A stretch of 64,000 bases of DNA from Aurelia coerulea. Lineage: Eukaryota; Cnidaria; Scyphozoa; Semaeostomeae; Ulmaridae. A program made the translations under genes and the position numbers. A model generated the notes under the pieces. That model was not told the DNA's origin, searched no databases, and saw only the letters and a list, made by a program, of their open reading frames with translations. The stretch spans positions 3,386,501 through 3,450,500 of the forward strand of contig CM076949.1 in assembly GCA_039566865.1 (NCBI GenBank), written 5' to 3'. Shown in pieces: positions 1 to 12,083 of the stretch; within the stretch, counting starts at the first letter, position 1; each line of letters begins with the position of its first letter.

Positions 1-4
1 TGCT

Positions 5-435
5 TATAGCGAAAGAAGAAGGGTAAATCTAAAGTTCTGTCTGGCGGATTTTGTTTATTTGATTCAGAAGCCGAGCAAAAGGCATTGTAATTCTCGCGTA
101 TTTAGGGCTTAAATGAAACCATTACAAAACAGCTCCTGAATGAAATAAACAAAATCCGCCAGACAAAACCTTAGATTTACCCTTCTTCTTTCGTTATAAC
201 CACGTAACATCTCTTAAAAACCACCTTTCGCTTGCACAAGGCGAGAGTTTGCCCTAATAGTTTCGGGGAAACTTTTACGGCTTTGTTTGTTTTGAATTAC
301 TGGTTGAGAGAATTTCCTTTGTTTGCAGTTGCTAATCGCTTTGAATTGGGGTGTCAATCAAACGCAACTGTTGCTATTGTATTACAAAATCTGCCCTTGT
401 TGGTGTTGAATGTAAATATGTCTTTCTCTTTCTAG
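5..435. repeat. Inverted-repeat element, truncated copy in S6K intron
   Basis: Bases 5-62 and 143-198 are inverted copies (left arm starts TATAGCGAAAGAAGAAGGGT, right arm ends in its complement). The following 200-400 matches 1400-1580 and, reversed, 26720-26950. It is a dispersed fold-back family that fills the intron before the first visible S6K exon. No coding exon is seen here. Confidence 0.75.
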
Positions 436-3400
436 GGTTTCACATATGTTGCCCCATCCGTATTAGAAGATTTATATAAAACATTCAACGGATCGCCAGA
501 ATTTTCCTTGAGGTAATCAACCCTACATTTTCTTTGTCTATTTAGTTCTACAAAGTTTTATCACAGTTAGCGAATGCACAATCATTAATCCTATATTTTG
601 ATCGAGAAAATTGCGGACTTGTAGGATTTATTTCTACAAATTTTTATCACAGTCAGCGAATGCACAATCATTGATCCTGTATTTTGATCGAGAAAATTGC
701 GGACTTGTTGGATTTATTTCTACAAAGTTTTATCACAGTCAGCGAATGCACAATCATTAATCCTGTATTTTGATCGAGAAAATTGAGGACTGGTCGGCAA
801 AAATTCGTCTCTCGATCTAGTTTCTTCCATTGGAGTCTGAACAAAATTCATATGCTACGAAGGAGGTGGACACAAAGAAGGAGACGGATTTGTGGCACAC
901 TGAGACCTTTCGAGCCTACGTTCTCATCAGAGTGTGACTTGAAAGTTACAGTTAGAAAATGTTTTGTTGATCACAAGTTTGCATTGCAAAACCTGAAAAA
1001 ATTCCAATTCCTTCATTTGAGCAAGGCATCTCCTAAAGGGAATTCTTTCAACCAATAATCCAAAACAAACAAAGCCGCGGCATTGGGCGTGAAACCAGAA
1101 GGGCAAACTGTCGCCTTGTACACGCGAAAGATGGTTTCAAGGGAAGTCATGGGTTTATAGCGAAAGAAGAAGGATAAATGTATGGAGTTACCTAGTTGAT
1201 TCTGCTTCTTTGATTCAGGAGCTGCGTGGTAATTGTTTCATTTGAGACCTAAGTATGCGAGAATTGCAATGCCTTCCGCCCGGCTTGTGAATATAAACTG
1301 AACTAAACTAAACTGAACTTCTGAATCAACGAAACAAAATCCCGCTGGCAGATCTTTACCTTTATCGTTCTTCTTTCGTTATAAACTCGTGAATTCTCTT
1401 TAAAATCACCTTTCGCGTGCACAAGACAACAGTTTGCCCCACTGGTTTCACAGCAACTTTCGCGGCTTTGTTTGTTTTGAATTACTTGGTTGAGAGAATT
1501 TCCTTTTCTGCAGTCGCTAATCGCTTTCAATTACTGTTTCAATCAAAAGCAACTGATGCTATTGTGTTGCATAAATCCGTCCTTGTTACTTAGTGCCTCT
1601 TCACTGCATGACGTGTTTGTCGTAGGTCACCGAGAAGAGGCACAAAAGGAAGAACATCCAGTCCTGTGAGGTAACCAAAGAACTGATTAATCAATATAGA
1701 GACTATATTTTATATAATCGTGAACTTTCATATATTCGTCTACAAAAATTTCTATCATGAGTCCTGTCGCCCACTTCGGCCAACGGTCCTACGGTTGACT
1801 CGCGAAACGTTATTCAATACATCTTGCAATGCATGTAGGCTAACCGAAAAGTTCTGTGTCCAGTTGCCACTTTATTCAGTTGCCGGTAGAAATTGGCTGG
1901 ATAGAAATTAGCAGTCACGGGCAGTTGGCCGCAGTGGGCGAGAGGACTTTCCATCGATGCCTAATCGCCCACTTAAGCCATCGTGCTGCCCAATACTTTG
2001 AGTCCACGGATTCTATTTCAGCACATGCTTGATTGCCCCATAGATTCTTATTCAGTTTCAATCCGAAATAAGCAACAGTTGGTCATAGGCCACAATGGGC
2101 GACAGGAATCTAAATCAAGCATAATCGCCCATAATGAACACACTAACACAAATGTATTGCCAGTGTCGTAGAAGGAGTGATTGTTGTAGTTTGAAGAAAC
2201 TAATATTATGTTTGTAGCCAACATCGTTTTTTGTGATATTTGTTTCTGCCATGTGTATTGTCAGGAAAGGACTTAGTAATCCTAATCGAAACCACGCAAA
2301 AATTTATTTATGATAAGATGTTCATGAAACAGCGTCTCTAAGACAAAATTTAGCTGAATTAATACCCCAACATGAAAGTACAAAGAGCTAGGACGAGGAT
2401 CAAATCGACGAACATGTTTTCTTTATTTTTTTCATTCAGCAAATCCAGTAGTAAAGACAGTATTTTAACTTAATCAATTACTTAGTGGCCTAAGGCCAAA
2501 AATAGGACTCGGATAATTTCTGTAAAGATCGAATCGTTCGCGATTCATTATCAATTGTAAGATTAAGATTAAACAAGCTAATTTATAACCAACGTGGTAC
2601 TATCAAGATAGAAGTAAAACACTTGTAAATGATGTAATTTAGTTGTCAAAAGTTAAGAACACCGAGTGAAAGTATCTAGTACGCTTCAAAAAGTTTGAAA
2701 CGACTTGCAGCAACACAACGAGTTTATAACCCAGCTGCATTTTAGATCATAAGCCAGGCAATGATCTTAGCCTATATCTCTAACGTGTATGTATCAGCTC
2801 AGTATTTAGTAAGGTAGTTCCGTCAACACTTATTGATCTGCTTAGTAAATTGTCCACTCAAAATTAAAAAGTCTCAAGATTAGAATACCCAGTCACTGCA
2901 ACGCGCAATCGGCTGTGTTATAAAATCAGTTTTATACTGTAAAAATCTTTTATACCGCAAGGAAGTTCCTAGATTTTCTACAAACAAAAACATTCTAAAT
3001 TTTCGAACATGAAGAGGGAAATTGTTCGACGTTTTCTGCTAGCGACAACGATGTACCGAAAATGACCACACGCAGCAATTTATTGCTACTTGCCATAGTT
3101 TTTGAATAAAACGGTTTGACCTCGTAACTTTGAGCAAAATGTGGAAACTTTATGCAGATTACATCACCGGTCCTATATTAGTGAAGTAAAACTTCGAGGG
3201 GCTTAAGTTCCAGGCTGCTGGTTTACATTTCTGCTGCATGAAGATTACATTCACGCCCTTAAAATCAATTCCTTTTCCTTTGCAATAAAGTGATAATGTT
3301 TTGATAGTTAAATTATAGTTTCCTTATGTCAGTTTCTACCATAGGCATGTAGATTTGATTTCTCTCTATTGACATGTTTCTGCAAGCGACTGCAAACCAT

Positions 3401-5288
3401 TATGGCCTATTATTATTCATTATTGATTTTGTTAAATTTTTTATTCAACTAAAAGCTGTAAAATTATTGTCATCGTTATTGCTTGCAGAAGCATTTCATT
3501 TCCTGGGTCATAGATCATGATTATGATTTATCAGAAATCTGGTACAGGAACGGTCCCACTTTGCACAATATCTTTGTAGAAACCTTCATTAGAATTAAGT
3601 AAAATAATAGATAGTTTCATTGCAAATGTTTGAGTGGATAGTGCCAGAAATATCAAGTTGGTCTTTTGAAAGACGGTTTACGGTGACGGAAACTGGTACA
3701 ATGAATTCTCCTGTCACTATTTGGATCCCTCCAGAATCACAAAGTCAAAACGACCATCACAGCAGAAGATATTTTGAAAGACGTTCACAGAAGATGCAAA
3801 AAGGCTAGGATCTCCTATTGTCGCAAATATTCTGTTACCGCACCACCCAACTTTTGCGCTGGTTGTTGATGTGGTACCTTCCTAGTTTTACATTCCCTGC
3901 CTGTCTGTGCCATTGTTCGCGCGTGTCTGCATTGATTTAGCATCTTTTGGAATACAAACATCCGTTATAATTTCAAGTAAAAATCTTCCAGCTCCCTCAA
4001 GCAATCCTAAGATCCTCTAAGATCTACTTGTCCCTCATTGCATGTGAAAACAGTTTATTGGAAAAGTTTGTCTCCTGAAAGAATTTGAAATTTGATTTGT
4101 TGGCGTATCATTTAGATGGTATTGTTTCTATATAATATACGGTATATATCTTTAAATCAGACATGTGCAACAACTTGGCGCTAATTTCCAACCATAATAC
4201 ATTTGATTTAAATCATAGCACAATTTGATATGCATCTGATTAGTGAAGAAGTTCTGGAAAGCCAATATTGTCTTCACTTTCCTCCGTAGATAGCCCTGCT
4301 GTCACTATTGTCCCTATTGCCCTGTCTTCATTTCATCGTTTCCATGAACTAAGCTGCCTGAGCTTGTGACGAACACATTTTGATCAATTATTGCTCTAGT
4401 CTATTCTTTTTCAGACTCTGCTTTCTGCGCTAAGCAAGTTACTGTTCTTTTTTAGTCTTCGAAACACAGAAATTCGAAGTAGATTTTATCGAGACAGCGT
4501 TTTTAAATCTGCTTGTCACAAGTTTAAGATGTTTGTGATGCTTGTTTGGAACGTTTGCAGCTTTGCCACTTGGTCAAAAATATTTCTTGCAGAGGCAAAC
4601 TCAAAGTCCACAAGTGGCGCAGGAAAGGTGTATTTTTTAATGAAATTTAATCATACTTGCTAGTTAATTGTGTCACATTTCTCTTGTGTCTTCCCTATTC
4701 AGTTCAACTGCCATTTGTTTTTCATTTAGGCCCTCCATGGTGTTGTGTTGTTGTATTTTCCAATCCATTTTTCTCACTGGGGTCTGGATTTGAAAATACA
4801 ACAACACAACACCATGTGAGCCTGAACGAAAAGCAAATGGTAGTTGAACTGAAAGAGAGAAGGTACCAGAGAAATGCGGCACAATTAACTGGCAAGTAAG
4901 ATCAAATTTTATCAAATTTACGCTTTTCTCTCCCCCCCCCCCCCCCACCTGTGGTTTGCCAAGCAGTGTTTGACCATGTAGCAAGGACCTTCCATGAACA
5001 AAATGACAAATCTAATATCCTCATTTCTCCTTCAGCCCACTCAAGATCGCAGGGACTGGAACTAGCCAATTTGGATTTGAGCGTGAATGGCGACCGGATT
5101 CATCATCAAGTAAGAAAGCCAATACTCATCGAGTTTTAGATTTTAACCAATCAGAACATACCAGTGAGTCTTCCTTCGAAATGATTGACACAAGTATGGA
5201 TACACCTTTTTCAAGTAGGCCCAGTAGTCAATTAAGTGATAGGCCTCCAAGTGCTAGGCCTACCTCGTTTCCTATACCTCTCTCGTGA
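436..5288 (+). CDS. RPS6KB1: Ribosomal protein S6 kinase (p70 S6K), C-terminal part
   Basis: Three exons: 436-512, 1626-1670 and 5036-5288 (stop TGA). Both introns are phase 2 with GT-AG ends, and the joined 124 codons stay open. The first exon begins with GFTYVAPSVLEDL, the AGC-kinase hydrophobic motif in the form typical of p70 S6K (human FLGFTYVAPSVL); its Thr codon at 442-444 matches T389, the mTORC1 site. The second exon gives SPRRGTKGRTSSPV and the third starts SPLKIAG. Together they match the proline-directed autoinhibitory segment of S6K1 (SPRR...RTPVSPVKF). The remaining ~80 residues are Ser/Thr/Pro-rich and end in PTSFPIPLS. The kinase acts in the cytosol downstream of mTORC1 and phosphorylates ribosomal protein S6 and eIF4B. 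The N-terminus and catalytic domain lie left of the window. Assignment to S6K rather than RSK or MSK rests on the SPRR/SPLK segment. S6K1 and S6K2 cannot be separated. Confidence 0.9.
545..795. repeat. 86-bp tandem repeat, three copies
   Basis: Units start near 545, 631 and 717. They share TTCTACAAAGTTTTATCACA, then AGCGAATGCACAATCATT and TTTTGATCGAGAAAATTG, with only a few substitutions between copies. The array lies in the S6K intron just after exon 436-512. Confidence 0.85.
1045..1580. repeat. Fold-back element, same family as 5-435
   Basis: The left arm (about 1045-1200, with TATAGCGAAAGAAGAAGGAT) and right arm (about 1330-1580, ending in the complementary order) form a ~530 bp palindromic element. 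The right arm aligns in the same direction with 180-400. It ends about 45 bp before the acceptor of the S6K exon at 1626. Confidence 0.7.
1671..5035 (+). other. S6K intron, mostly unannotated
   Basis: This 3.4-kb intron contains a small inverted repeat (1761-1785 with 1923-1946, core GTCGCCCACTTCGGCC), a fold-back at 4661-4892 and a poly-C run at 4932-4946. I see no exon or recognisable protein between 1950 and 4650. Confidence 0.6.
4661..4892. repeat. Long fold-back repeat in S6K intron
   Basis: Arms of about 100 bp (4661-4763 and 4791-4892) are near-perfect complements around a ~28-bp loop; the inner ends read GGTGTTGTGTTGTTGTATTT and its complement. The overlapping open frames on both strands here are by-products of the palindrome. 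Confidence 0.85.
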
Positions 5289-7983
5289 TATAGTTTGGTC
5301 TTTAGAGCATTTTTGTAATTTCAAAGACACGCCGTATAGGGGATATAACCTTATTATAGCGCATACTAATCGTATTAGTTCGTACTAGTTTGTATGAAAC
5401 GTTTGTATGCTCTCAGAAAGGTGGAGTTTTTAGGGCCGATACAGTTTTGATATTGTGGTCACGGTTTTGATATTGTGATTTTGCAGCATACCGGGTGAGA
5501 CAGAAAAACGTTCCCTCTCGAAAATTCGTAGCACTACAAGTACTTCATGGATTTGAATGATTCAAATTCTAGTTAAAAGCCAAAAGATCGAAGTATTTTG
5601 TGATTTTTCTCGTCTTCTTACGAGCACTGCAGTTATAGGTAAATGCAACTTCACAAAATTTTCACGGTTACAAAATGACTGAAAAAGGGCCTGAAGCACT
5701 TGATTAAATCGTTAGGACTCTCATCACAAAGAACAGTACGCACGGGCGTTTCACCTCTCTCAAGAGTTATAAGACATAGATTCTCAAACAGATACTAAAG
5801 ATTTTCCATCCCATGGCAATATATGTGCAAGCGATATCTCTCACCCATGAGAAATTGCATTTTCTCTGTTGTTCTGAGTGAGGAGTTTTTGTGACTTGAA
5901 TTTACCAAGTTTTCCAGTGCTCGTAAGAAGGCGAGAAAAATCACAAAAATATTTCGATTTTTCGGCTGTCAAGGAGATATTGATTCATTCCAATGCATCC
6001 AGTACTCTTGATGCTATGAATTTTCAAAAGTGGGAACTTTTTTCTGGTTCACCCAATAGGTTTCAACTCTTTAAAAAGGTTGACGTGAAGTTCTATGACC
6101 TATTTCCTTGAGCTCAAAGGCTTGAGAGAAATTCTAGCTTTTCCGCTAGAATTCTACCGCTGGACTTTTCTGAAATCTTCAATATTTTCAGAATCGTGTT
6201 TTATATTTCAACTCATTTGAGGAAGTGACGTCGTCAGATTTATCAAAAGCTTTCGAAATTACGATTGTTTTAAGGTTTTCTCAGGAAATTTCTTGAATTC
6301 TTAAACCCTTCTAATTCAGAAAATATTGAAGATTTCAGAATATTCTAACAGTCGTATCATACCAAAATACCTAAAAATTCTTTTAAATTTTCGCGCATTT
6401 TGCTGTTTCATTACAAGATCCAAAAGCTACGAGAAACTCAAATGCAAAGGTTTCATATTCGACTTCGTTCTCATCATGCTCTTACACGTCCATTTCTTCC
6501 TTCATCCATACAATGCCCTCCAAAGACGAGTCCACTTTGTCCACCTTTCTAGTTAAGTAGATGACAGATATGCACGGGAATGATGATCCCAAGAGACATT
6601 GTTTGTATTTAGAAGTATTTAAATTAGCTTAAAGCCGTTCGAAATTATTTTCATTAGAGCCAGGCTGTATCTTACAAGGTAAGCCATTTTGCATTTACTT
6701 GATAATTAGTTTTTTAAGTCGTTTCAGGCCTAGCAAGATCTCTACCGGGTGACTCAATAGAAACAGTCCCAAAAAAAGAATCCCTGTTTGCAAGGCCATG
6801 GCTCCCTGGATATCAAGACGATGATATCGGCAAACATATAATTTAATGTTAAACATGTTCAAATCTGGTTTAAAATTTACCTAACTGAAATCGACCGCTC
6901 CGTTTTGAAACTATGAAGGATTTTCAGAGAAAGCCTCTCAAAAAAGCTTTCAAAGCGTGCCCAAAATCACGACCAAATTTTGTTTACTCATAAACACGCG
7001 AGTGTTTTTAAAAGATTCCTCGGTCTTTCACCTTTTAACTAGAATCTGAATTGCTCAAATCCGTCATTCTTTGTGCTATGAAATTTTGAAAGCAGGAGCC
7101 TTTTTTCTGACTCATGCCAAGTTTTCATCGCCTCTTTGTGAGCAACTACGTCTTTATGCGCGGCGCGATAAAACTTTGAATCAACAGTTTCTAACAGTAG
7201 AAATTCAGGCAGGGGCGGGCCCTGTTTTTCTAGGGTGCAAGGCCACGATATTTTGGAAGCGGCTTTCTCGAGACAATTTTTGATGCTATTTATCGATTAA
7301 TTGATTTTAAGATATATTTAATTATCTGGTAAGCAATGTATTTTCTACGCTAGTTTGAAATTAACTTTTAATTTTTAGTTTTATTTTCACACTAATGGCA
7401 CTTTGGAGTTCTTTTGTTTTGACTGATTTTTAACACAAAATTTATGTGATTTTAGTTATTTAACATTGATTTGGTTGTTAATTTAGCAAGAGAAAAAACT
7501 TGCAGTGAGGAAGAGATATATTTTCGGCTGGGTGTAGGCTAGACTTATTACATGAGTCGTTGTTTTCGCAGGTACAGGATCAATAATAGCCTCCGCCCGC
7601 TTTACTCGTGAAGTAACTTCCTTGAAAAAGACACATTTTCTTTTAGGACCAACTCTAAGGTACTTTGATTTCGAATTCTTTGAATTCAGATCAGCTTTTT
7701 GTGCAGGAGAATTTAGAAATGTTGACAGGACATTTTGAAAATCTATACTCTCGTATTTTGATGCTAGAGTTTTTCGAAATCTTGAACAAATTGAAAATGG
7801 AATTTACTGTTTCACATCAAATAGATTCTGCAGAATTCGAATTGCGCCTGCTAGCCAGGAAGCAGTCCCATCAAGATGTGGGTACTTTAGAATGAGAACT
7901 GCCGAAATATATCTTGACCCCATTGCTGTTTAACAGTTTTTCTGTTTCGAATTTGTTTATGATAGTTGCATTTTTAGAGAATA
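5289..7983. other. Intergenic region after S6K
   Basis: No gene is seen. An inverted repeat pairs about 5579-5630 with 5919-5970 (core TTTTTCTCGYCTTCTTACGA). From about 6055 to 6390 there is a decayed copy of the TA-flanked MITE family described at 7984. No clear AATAAA follows the S6K stop within a few hundred bases. Confidence 0.55.
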
Positions 7984-8480
7984 GGGCTCAGATCTTTCAA
8001 ATCTTTAAAAAAGTGGGTGTAAAATTCTATAACATTTTTCTTTGAATTGAATGGCTTGAAAGGAACTTTTAGTACCATACTCTACATCTGCCATGGAAAG
8101 TTTTTGATATCTTGATCTTTTCTAAAAGGGCAGTAATTTAATTATTTTTGAAAAAATTCATGGAAAATTTTGAAAAAGTTTAAATCATCGTAAATGTTAA
8201 ACCAACTGGGGAAATATGATATAACCTTCAAGAAACGATAGTTAATGAAGGTCTACAATATGGTGGCAAGCAGAAATCTGTAGCTTTTCTGGTTTAGAAT
8301 TTAGAAATTTAATGACGTCATAGCCTCAAATTTAATAAATGCCGTCATTTTGAAATTAATCAAGGTATCAATAAATTTCCACGGCAGATTTACAGAAAAT
8401 TCCTAAGTTCCTTCCAAGACATTTAGTTAAAAGAAAACTATAATAGAACTTTACACCGACCTTTGTAAAGATTTGAGCCC
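7984..8480. mobile_element. TA-flanked MITE, about 497 bp
   Basis: The termini are inverted (GGGCTCAGATCTTTCAAATC at left, complement ending GATTTGAGCCC at right) and flanked by TA on both sides. The arms stay complementary for over 100 bp, and the centre carries TGACGTCA. Related copies lie at 28772, 36611 and 62675. The TA target duplication is typical of Tc1/mariner-type elements. No transposase is present. Confidence 0.8.
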
Positions 8481-8665
8481 TATGTTCATTTTTAGTAAAT
8501 TTTGCGTGTATTTACTATCGTTATTCTAGCCTTAGATTTAGCGTTTAAACGAGAATTTTATTAGATAGATTCCCAACACTCAACCTTAGCAGCTATAGTC
8601 ATGACGAAACGAAATTGAAGATTCTGCGGTTACTTTTCAATTGGGCTCAGTATTGTGGAGCTACC

Positions 8666-8752
8666 CTGGACTTGTCCAAGTCTCACTTTCTTTCATCAAT
8701 CGATTGAGCTATAAAACCAGGATGAAAGAAAGTGAGACCTGGTCAAGTCCAG
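8666..8752. repeat. Short fold-back repeat
   Basis: CTGGACTTGTCCAAGTCTCA followed by CTTTCTTTCAT is repeated in inverted form at the right end (ATGAAAGAAAGTGAGACCTG, then GTCAAGTCCAG). The arms are about 30 bp. Confidence 0.8.
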
Positions 8753-8795
8753 AATTACACACACCCCTTTATTTCACGGTGTTGCTTAAGGAGGT

Positions 8796-9685
8796 ATTGT
8801 CACCCAGGGTCCTTTGCGGTTTAGCTGCAATTTCAGGATGAAAATCAAATTTGTCCTAAGCGGAAAATATTGATCCACAATACAGTCTTTGAACTGATAC
8901 CAGGTGCGCCAAAATAAACTATGCACGTTTGGCAGGCCACAATAAATCGTACACTCAGTCGATTTTGATGATTTATGACTTAATCTTTAGCAGAAAGCCT
9001 GAATTAGATACTTGGAGTTTTTGCAATTTTTATCATTTTCAGTTTTTACAGCTAGAAGCAAGTTTCCTAAAATGTTAGTTTTCAAAAACACTGAAAACGA
9101 TCATAAATCATCGATCAAGTTTTCTAAAAAGTCGACATCAATGGACAAAGAGAGAACTTCTTCGTGGTAATTTGTGATTTAGAAATCGATTAATTGTAAT
9201 CTGCTGTACCAGAGTTCGTACTAAACCCCAAACTCCCCCTGAAAACATTTTCTCTTTGTTGATTCATGTTAGCCTGCGCGCAGACTTTGGTTACTGTGGA
9301 GGAGAGGAATATGCGCGCAGGCTAATTCATGTTGAATCTTTTAAAATTTGATCGACGTTTTTTTATCGTTTTCAATGTTCTCGAAAACGAACATTTTAAG
9401 AAACTCGCTTCTAGCTCTAAAAGCTGACAACGAAAAAATTTGCAAAAAATCCCAGTATTTAATTCAGGCTTTCTGCTAAAGATTAAGTCATGAATCTTCA
9501 ACATCGGTCTAGTGTATGATTTATTGTGGCCTGCCAAACGTGCATAGTTTATTTTGGCGCACCCGGTAGAAAAGTTTTGATTTAATTGGCTTTTCTGCCA
9601 GTTCGACTTCTGCAGTGTGGATCCATATCTTCTGCTTCGACCATTTAAAGTTGCAGCGTGCCTGACAACGACCCTAGGTGACAAT
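8796..9685. mobile_element. Large fold-back element with ~330-bp arms
   Basis: The left arm runs from ATTGTCACCCAGGGTCC (8796) to about 9120. The right arm runs from about 9340 to CCTAGGTGACAAT (9685). Inner conserved blocks include CCAAAATAAACTATGCACGT and its complement. A smaller inverted repeat is inserted in the spacer (9270-9324). A fragment of the same terminus recurs at about 11742-11822. No transposase is present; the antisense frame at 9322-9726 is repeat sequence. Confidence 0.8.
9270..9324. repeat. Small TAGCCTGCG-type inverted repeat
   Basis: TTAGCCTGCGCGCAGAC pairs with the complementary GCGCGCAGGCTAA end across about 20 bp. Similar termini occur at 20894-21123 and 49310-49362, indicating a dispersed family. 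Confidence 0.7.
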
Positions 9686-11132
9686 GCCTCTATAGATTTT
9701 GATTCTCTTGAAGGTCGAATAGACAAAAATGTCCTGCATTGTCTTGGTGTGGTTCAAAACGCTTGATAGCAGAATCACTTCATGAATATTTCATCTGGCA
9801 CTCATCATAGCGAATCGTCTGATAACATCCAAAAGAGAAGGAAAAAACTGATGGAATCAGAGACGTAGGAACTGGGGGCACTGGGGGTACGTACCCCTCA
9901 AGATTTTGCAATAAACAAATAAGTGCCCTTCTTATTTTCAGGAAGTGCCCCTTTAGCTTAATGTAAAAAATGCACTTGAAGTGTCGTGCCCCCCCCCCCC
10001 TTCCCAAGTTTGAGATGCTTTCTGCGTCCCGTCTGTCTATCGTACGCGAGAAAGTAGAAAACAGCGAGTCCGTATAAGCTCTATCGAACAGAGAGATCCT
10101 GTTTCTTTTGCTCTTGAAAATTCTTGATATTATTCTTTTCTGAAGAAGAAGCTTTGTTTGATAACCCGTGCTACTTACACATAGAGTAACGGCCTTCCGT
10201 TGCTGCATTTGTGAAAGATTGCCTGCTTGACGCATCAAAATAACAAGGAAAGGAAACCAACTTCGCGTCCAATTTTTCATAAACAAACCCAAGCCTTGGA
10301 GAATATTTTCCTTGAAAACCGCGTCGCTAGAAATTGAGTATTTACATGCATTCTCAATCTATAAGTCAGGTTCAGATCCAAATGTTATGAATTTTCACTT
10401 GCCTACCGTGCCATTCGACGAAATTTGTCTCGTCTTTGGACAACTATCGTTTCTTTTTTGCTGGGACAATTGGAAAGTAGTTATTTAACTTATTACTACA
10501 CTGAATTGTATCCCAGGGTAAATATGTTTGAAATGAATAACAATGAAAACGTCAGACTTTTAGACAGTTTTCCTCAGTACCGTTTGAATCTTCATTTTCA
10601 TAAACTCTTCCTTATTCTCAAACATTAGATTTAGCATGTTGTAGTTAGATAGCTTAAAATGAAATTGATTGATAGTCTCTAGTTTAGATAATTTATCGCA
10701 AGAAACGTTTTATCTATCCAACATCTATCCAATATTATTATATGAAGATTTTTCATGTTGTTAATTTTGTTTTATTTATGTATACCTACTCGTCCAGTTG
10801 ACGCTGCTGCAAATTGCTTTTCCGCGAAACTCAACTAACTTCGACAGAGACTGAGATCATCACATATTCTTCTGTTACGTGCTGAGTAATAATTGTGTTT
10901 CACTGTGCAATTTCCTTTAAAACCATATATTGAAAGTCCAACAAAGTATTTTTAAACATATCTCTTGGCTTTAATCGCTATAGTCACCTACAGGATCGTC
11001 CTTTGCTAGCCTGCGTGCTGCACACATGCTATCCGGGCTATCCTTTGCAGGGATGCCGCTATTTCAGTCTTTCCAAATCAAATTCAGTCTTGTCTAACGC
11101 AGAAAATCTGGGTCGTCAACGAAAGCCAATAG
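9686..11132. other. Intergenic region with dispersed repeat
   Basis: The stretch 9861-10020 is a copy of a repeat with GACGTAGGAACTGGGGGCAC at one end and a poly-C tract at the other; it recurs at 16266-16424 and partly at 60425-60500. The antisense open frame at 9780-10292 runs through this repeat and shows no domain I recognise. I see no gene from 10300 to 11100. Confidence 0.55.
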
Positions 11133-11510
11133 TTGAACTACTGTAGCCTACTAAACCTCCCCCAATTCAACTTCAGGAAGCTTATCGCCAAATTCCGATG
11201 CAGTGACCATCAACTCAGAATCGAAACTGGCAGACACCAAAAACTAGAAGTATCAAAACGAACATGCGACATGTGTAAGTCTGGCAACGTGGAAAACGAA
11301 ATTCATTTCCTGATTGAATGCGAAATATATCGCGACCTAAGACATACTTTCCTCGGACCTAATTTAAACAGGATGCTAACAGTGACACAAGTAGAGCACA
11401 CATTCATTGATATATTGTCATCCCAAGATATCAGCAAGCAGAAAAACCTCGCACAATTCTTGCAACAAGCAGCAGAACTCAGAACAAAAACTCTAAACAT
11501 GAAGCCATAA
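11133..11510 (+). pseudogene. LINE reverse-transcriptase C-terminal fragment
   Basis: The ~125-codon open frame includes LRIETGRHQ, then TCDMCKSGNVENEIHFLIEC. A Cys-x2-Cys followed by ENEIHFLIEC is typical of the zinc-binding-like tail of non-LTR retrotransposon ORF2 proteins. No reverse transcriptase core lies upstream, so this is a 5'-truncated copy. The downstream AT-rich tail to about 11735 ends in repeats of AAATG, consistent with a LINE 3' end. The exact clade is not decidable by eye. Confidence 0.7.
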
Positions 11511-12083
11511 AATGTCCACTCGTAAAAACACACCAAAACCGAGTATGTTGCCATAACCCACGAAAATAATTCGTTTTATTATACTTTTTTATTACACGAT
11601 ATTCCGTTACTGTTTTCTCGCTGTAATATTCTATCGTAGTTTGTTATAATTGTATTTTTTTAAATTATGTTCTGTTTAGGCCGTATACAATGTAGTATTG
11701 TATTGCGCTTTATATAAAATGAAAATGAAAAATGTAGTGTGGCTCCATAGTTTCCGTTTTGGCCAAATTCAGACAGTAAAATTGCCGCGTGCCCGCAAAG
11801 GACCTTGGGTGACAATTGCTCCTTAATGGAAAGTTCGTTTTATGTTGTGCTTTAATTGTGGAGTTGGAGGCAACAAAAAAGTACAACAAGTGTTCACTAA
11901 GATCGTAAACAGGATTCTGAAAATCGAGAAAGATATAAATTTACGCGAAGCCATCTTTTGCCTCCAAGTGAAGATGAGTCTTGTCTTTTGTTTTGTTTTC
12001 ATAATTCCTTAGCAACTACAGAAAGAACACGAAGCAAGCCACAAAGTCTGAGTTCAGTTGCGAACGAAAGTGCCTGCAGAAAA

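Noticed and set aside
4657..4984. 80- and 103-codon frames on opposite strands
   Set aside because: They share peptides because the DNA is a palindrome; repeat artefact.
9322..10292. Two long antisense open frames (134 and 170 codons)
   Set aside because: The first lies in the arm of a fold-back element and the second runs through a dispersed poly-C repeat; no domain is recognisable.
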